The notes under the pieces are model-generated. The model made no database searches. It was given only the letters and a program-made list of their open reading frames with translations, and had not been told where the DNA came from. From contig NZ_QRJZ01000001.1 of NCBI RefSeq assembly GCF_003470665.1, positions 137,401 to 201,400 of the forward strand: DNA of 64,000 nt, written 5' to 3'. Below, piece by piece: positions 60,928 to 64,000 of the stretch; positions within the stretch are counted from its first letter, which is position 1, and every line of letters begins with the position of its first letter. Position numbers and translations under genes: made by a program. The stretch comes from Collinsella sp. AM17-1 (GTDB lineage Bacteria > Actinomycetota > Coriobacteriia > Coriobacteriales > Coriobacteriaceae).

Positions 60928-61057
60928 AGCGCCCCCACCACCTCAATCTGCATCAATGCTCTATCGTCGATATCCTCCGAAAAATGTTGCGGAAAACATA
61001 AACTTAACGCCTCAAATAAGGCTAACATAGCTCAAGCAATCCCTGAGGAATGGGAAA

Positions 61058-62152
61058 TCAAAAGGAGTTTAACGTCTCCTCCTTGAATCTCATTAACGAA
61101 GCGAAGGAATAGTTCTTCCACAGTACGGGGCATCCGCCGTAGCAACGCTCTAAATATTCGCATGACGCGCATTTCGAAGACGGTAGTCTGCGTATATCGT
61201 TCAACGCATCTTGAGCGTCGCGACCCTCCAATAGTTTCTTCAATTCGCGGGGGTTGGAGAATTCTTTCCCGAATCTACCTAGGTTGGTGCCAATGTACAT
61301 ATCGCAGGGCATTAATTCCATACGCGTATTTACTGTTATCGCATTTCCCAGATGAACTTGGCACGGACCAGCCAGTCTTCCTTCCAACACCTTCAATTGC
61401 TCTTCGGTGAATATGCACATTGGATAACTGTACTCAACCCACCAGTCATCCGTTATGGCGCACAGACGCTCTGCTTGAGATACGAAAGCCTCAATCAATG
61501 AGATCGGATTGTTCTTCACCAGATAATCTCGATCCTTCTCCTTGGAATGAGCGTTGTCGATATAGAACGTGAAAGAGAATTGCTTGGCTCCGTTGTCATG
61601 GGCCATCCGTGTTGCATCACAAACCTCGGCGACGTTATCGTGCGTGACAACCATCGAACAGGTGAACTCGATTGGCATTGATGAGAGATTACGAATGGCC
61701 TTCATTTGGCTGGAAAGGCCATCGCAGCCTGTTGATCGGATCCATCTTTCGGAGCTCGCCCCCTTCATTGATATGTCAAGATACCTAAGCCCCGCATCGA
61801 GCAAACGCTGACAATAGTCGGCATCGGCAAGGAGCATGCCGTTCGTTGCTATCGTAGGAATGATAGAGGGATAGTTCTCGCTTACATATTGAAGGGTTTC
61901 AACAAGATTCGGATACAGGAGGGGTTCACCTCCCGTAAGGAACAGATAGCGAACCCCTGCTTCCCCGCAAAGATCGACCAAGGATCTTAGATCCTCATAT
62001 TCAAGCCGATCGCTTAATCGGTAACCAGCCTCTTTCTCGAAGCAAAAATCACAACGCAGGTTACAGCCATGCGTCAAAACAATCTCGCATTGCTTCAATC
62101 TGTTCTCATCGTTGGAAGTCATCTCTTCCCCATCCATCTTTCGGGCAATCAC
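61058..62152 (-). CDS. radical SAM/SPASM protein
   Basis: A 364-residue iron-sulfur enzyme. CNLRCDFC (CxxxCxxC) binds the radical SAM cluster, followed by LFLTGGEPLL. The C-terminal SPASM-like cysteines lie in CQVHLGN...PCDMYIG and CASCEYLERCYGGCP. Such enzymes modify ribosomal peptides or other proteins. No obvious precursor peptide was found. GTG at 62152 and ATGs at 62137 and 62122 are possible starts. It lies 35 bases after the UvrA-like gene in the same direction. Confidence 0.85.
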   Translation of the reverse strand: MIARKMDGEEMTSNDENRLKQCEIVLTHGCNLRCDFCFEKEAGYRLSDRLEYEDLRSLVDLCGEAGVRYLFLTGGEPLLYPNLVETLQYVSENYPSIIPTIATNGMLLADADYCQRLLDAGLRYLDISMKGASSERWIRSTGCDGLSSQMKAIRNLSSMPIEFTCSMVVTHDNVAEVCDATRMAHDNGAKQFSFTFYIDNAHSKEKDRDYLVKNNPISLIEAFVSQAERLCAITDDWWVEYSYPMCIFTEEQLKVLEGRLAGPCQVHLGNAITVNTRMELMPCDMYIGTNLGRFGKEFSNPRELKKLLEGRDAQDALNDIRRLPSSKCASCEYLERCYGGCPVLWKNYSFASLMRFKEETLNSF

Positions 62153-62187
62153 TCACAGCTAGTTACAAGTAAAATGGCAGCTGAAGG

Positions 62188-64000
62188 CTAAATCGCGTCG
62201 TCGAGCCCGTAGAGCGATGACAAGGCATCCGCAAACACGGCAGCTGGCAAACCCTGGCTGACGATCGTCCCGCCCGCCCCGCCGCTAGCAAGGCCGAAGT
62301 CGACGATATAATCGGAGACAGCGGCGATAAATTCAACGTTATGCTCGATAATCAGAATAGTGTCGCCTTTTTCCTGCAGAGAGAAAAGAACCTTCACGAA
62401 CCTCTCTATATCTGTATCGCTCAAACCGGATGTCGGTTCATCCAGTATGTACAGGTTCTTTCCATGGGAGGGAACGCCGAGAGCTCTTGCCAGCTTGATC
62501 CTCTGCGCTTCGCCGCCAGAAAGACTCATGGACATCTGGCCGAGCTTCAGATAGCCGAGACCGAGTTTCATCATGCTTGCAAGAACGGAGCTTATCTTCT
62601 TCGAGTCGCTGAAAACATCGACCATATCCGCAACCGGGGTCTCGAGGGCATCCAGTATTGTCATGCCTCGATACGCAACAGACAGGACTTTGTCGCTAAA
62701 TCTTTTTCCGCCGCACTCTGGGCAAGTTATGTAAGAGCTAGGCAGATAATTCAATTCGATTTTTTGCAGACCGGTGCCCTGGCAGCATTCGCAACGTCCG
62801 CCCTTGACATTCATGCTGAATTGAGATGCCCCGAGCTTGAGCTTCTTTGCCGAATCCGTTTTCGCGAATAAAGAGCGCATGTCGTCAAAGATTCCCAAGT
62901 AGGAGACGACGGTCGACCTAGGGGTTTTCCCTACGGGAGCCTGATTCACCTGAATAACCCGCTTGACGGAATCGCGACCGTGGAAATACTCGCAGCAGCC
63001 TCCGTCGATCGAGGCAAAGCACTTTGCGATCGCCTGCGCCAGTGTCGACTTCCCGGAACCGGAAACGCCTGTAATGCAGGTGATTCCCCCTACGGGAAAC
63101 CGGACCGTCTGTCCCTTTATGTTGCGGAAGGAAATTCCTCCGATTTCGAAAAACCGACCTGCTTCAAACGGGATTTTGAAAGACAGCGGCTGGCCTTTGT
63201 CGGGACGCGGAGCTCTATCCATCAGATAGCCGCCTTCTGGCCCACCAACCGGTCCCAACTCGATAATGCCGTCCGCGGACGAAATGTACTGCTTGTTATG
63301 CTCGATAGCGATGACAGTATTTCCCCGATCAACCAGCTCTTTTGTCGCTTGCGTTATTCGGCCGATATCCCTGGAATGCAGCCCCTTGCAGGGTTCGTCA
63401 AGTATGTAGAGCAATCCCCTTAGAGAGCATGTAAGCTGCGTCGCTATTCGAACCCGCTGCCGCTCTCCGTCAGAAAGGGAGGGAACGGTCCTGGCCAGAA
63501 AAAGGTAGCCAACGTTGAGCTTGATCAGGGCATCCAGCTTGCGCACCGCGCCATCTACAAGCTGGGCAATGGCGTCGCCGTGGGGTGTGGAGGCTCTGAG
63601 ATCCCCGATCTCGCAAAGCCATGAGCGAAGCAAAGTCAGTTCCATATGCTCCGCCGCGGCGTAGTTCACCCCGTCCACCTTGTAGGCTAGGACATCAGGT
63701 CGAAGCTTTGCTCCTCCGCAAGCAGAGCATGGCCGCTCCTCCGTGAACCGGCCAAACGTAGATAACCGCTCCGAAGAAGATTCGCAATCCGACATGCGTT
63801 TCATAATGGCAGGGATGGCGCCCTCCAGGTGTACATAATGGCGTTTCCTCCGCTTTCCCTCTTTGTACGAAAGCTGATAGCGTATTCCCTCATCTGCGCG
63901 GAGAAGAAGGTCGAGCTCGCGCTCGGATAATTCGGACACTTTTTTCTCGATGTCTATCCCGTAGTGTTCGCAAAGAGCCTCCAGATATTTCTGCTCTTTG
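62188..64000 (-). CDS. UvrA-like ABC protein, 5' end outside the window
   Basis: At least 604 residues; the frame stays open through the window edge (KEQKYLEALCEHYGIDIEKK upstream of the first internal GTG). ABC signatures LSDGERQRV and SLSGGEAQRI, Walker A GVSGSGKS, Walker B LYILDEPCKGLH and LYILDEPTSGL, and the zinc motif CECCQGTG...CPECGG are present. UvrA finds DNA damage; the short UvrA-like paralogues near biosynthetic or resistance genes give protection against DNA-binding drugs. It is paired with the radical SAM gene. Confidence 0.88.
   Translation of the reverse strand, partial: KEQKYLEALCEHYGIDIEKKVSELSERELDLLLRADEGIRYQLSYKEGKRRKRHYVHLEGAIPAIMKRMSDCESSSERLSTFGRFTEERPCSACGGAKLRPDVLAYKVDGVNYAAAEHMELTLLRSWLCEIGDLRASTPHGDAIAQLVDGAVRKLDALIKLNVGYLFLARTVPSLSDGERQRVRIATQLTCSLRGLLYILDEPCKGLHSRDIGRITQATKELVDRGNTVIAIEHNKQYISSADGIIELGPVGGPEGGYLMDRAPRPDKGQPLSFKIPFEAGRFFEIGGISFRNIKGQTVRFPVGGITCITGVSGSGKSTLAQAIAKCFASIDGGCCEYFHGRDSVKRVIQVNQAPVGKTPRSTVVSYLGIFDDMRSLFAKTDSAKKLKLGASQFSMNVKGGRCECCQGTGLQKIELNYLPSSYITCPECGGKRFSDKVLSVAYRGMTILDALETPVADMVDVFSDSKKISSVLASMMKLGLGYLKLGQMSMSLSGGEAQRIKLARALGVPSHGKNLYILDEPTSGLSDTDIERFVKVLFSLQEKGDTILIIEHNVEFIAAVSDYIVDFGLASGGAGGTIVSQGLPAAVFADALSSLYGLDDAI

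Overview
The window looks like a chromosomal segment of a gut actinobacterium of the Coriobacteriia, probably Collinsella-like. This rests on the high-GC codon use of guaA, the style of the conjugation genes and the tet(W) gene; it is an inference, not a database result. The left edge holds the first 20 codons of an L-asparaginase (minus strand) and a complete guaA (328..1926).

Everything right of guaA is accessory DNA stacked at the guaA 3' end. The last 20 bases of guaA recur almost exactly at 52028..52047 (18/20) and 54838..54857 (19/20), and each copy is followed by its own strong terminator. This suggests a tandem array: (A) an integrative and conjugative element (ICE) of about 50 kb, 1906..52047; (B) a 2.8 kb block holding one LRR surface protein and bounded by att-like cores but with no recombinase, resembling a cis-mobilizable element; (C) a further island starting at 54857 and running off the window.

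Element A, left to right. Regulation and integration: an XRE repressor, an Xis-like protein and a tyrosine integrase with repeated CGTTCG-type operators (2471..4327), then a MobC-like gene. A co-directional defence block on the minus strand (17918 down to 4702): ribbon-helix-helix protein, PLD/SNF2 helicase, DUF4391 protein, type III Mod and Res, a PHP-ATPase of the TrlF type with a small partner, and a GmrSD-like DUF262/DUF1524 protein. A plus-strand partition and mobilization module (18369..23202): YraN-like protein, ParA, ParB, MobC, relaxase, a hypothetical and a 24-residue cationic peptide. An Abi (HEPN-type) gene and an unknown coiled-coil protein (23328..25766). A minus-strand transfer operon (42390 down to 25903): two HTH proteins, a replication-type protein with hairpins inside its gene, a DnaC-like loader, DUF3801-like protein, TraG/VirD4, Maff2-type pilin-like protein, PrgI, VirB4, a two-domain cell-wall hydrolase, a VirB6-like protein, an SpaA/VaFE surface protein, class B sortase and a small membrane protein.

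The right end of A (about 43.9..51.3 kb) is a patchwork of resistance genes and broken insertion sequences: a lincosamide-nucleotidyltransferase-like gene, an IS1595-type transposase, tet(W) with its leader peptide and attenuator, an Eco57I-type methylase fragment, a 5'-truncated IS1182-type transposase and an APH(2'')-type gene. The APH gene is translationally coupled to a chimeric ORF made of a secreted surface protein N-terminus joined in frame to an AraC-type DNA-binding C-terminus. The chimera keeps the surface gene's leader region, which is duplicated in front of the LRR gene of element B.

Element C carries a DUF2971 protein, a RES-like fragment, an overlapping pair of DUF262 proteins (GmrSD-like), a radical SAM/SPASM protein and a UvrA-like ABC protein that is cut by the window edge. 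No tRNA, rRNA or CRISPR array was seen.
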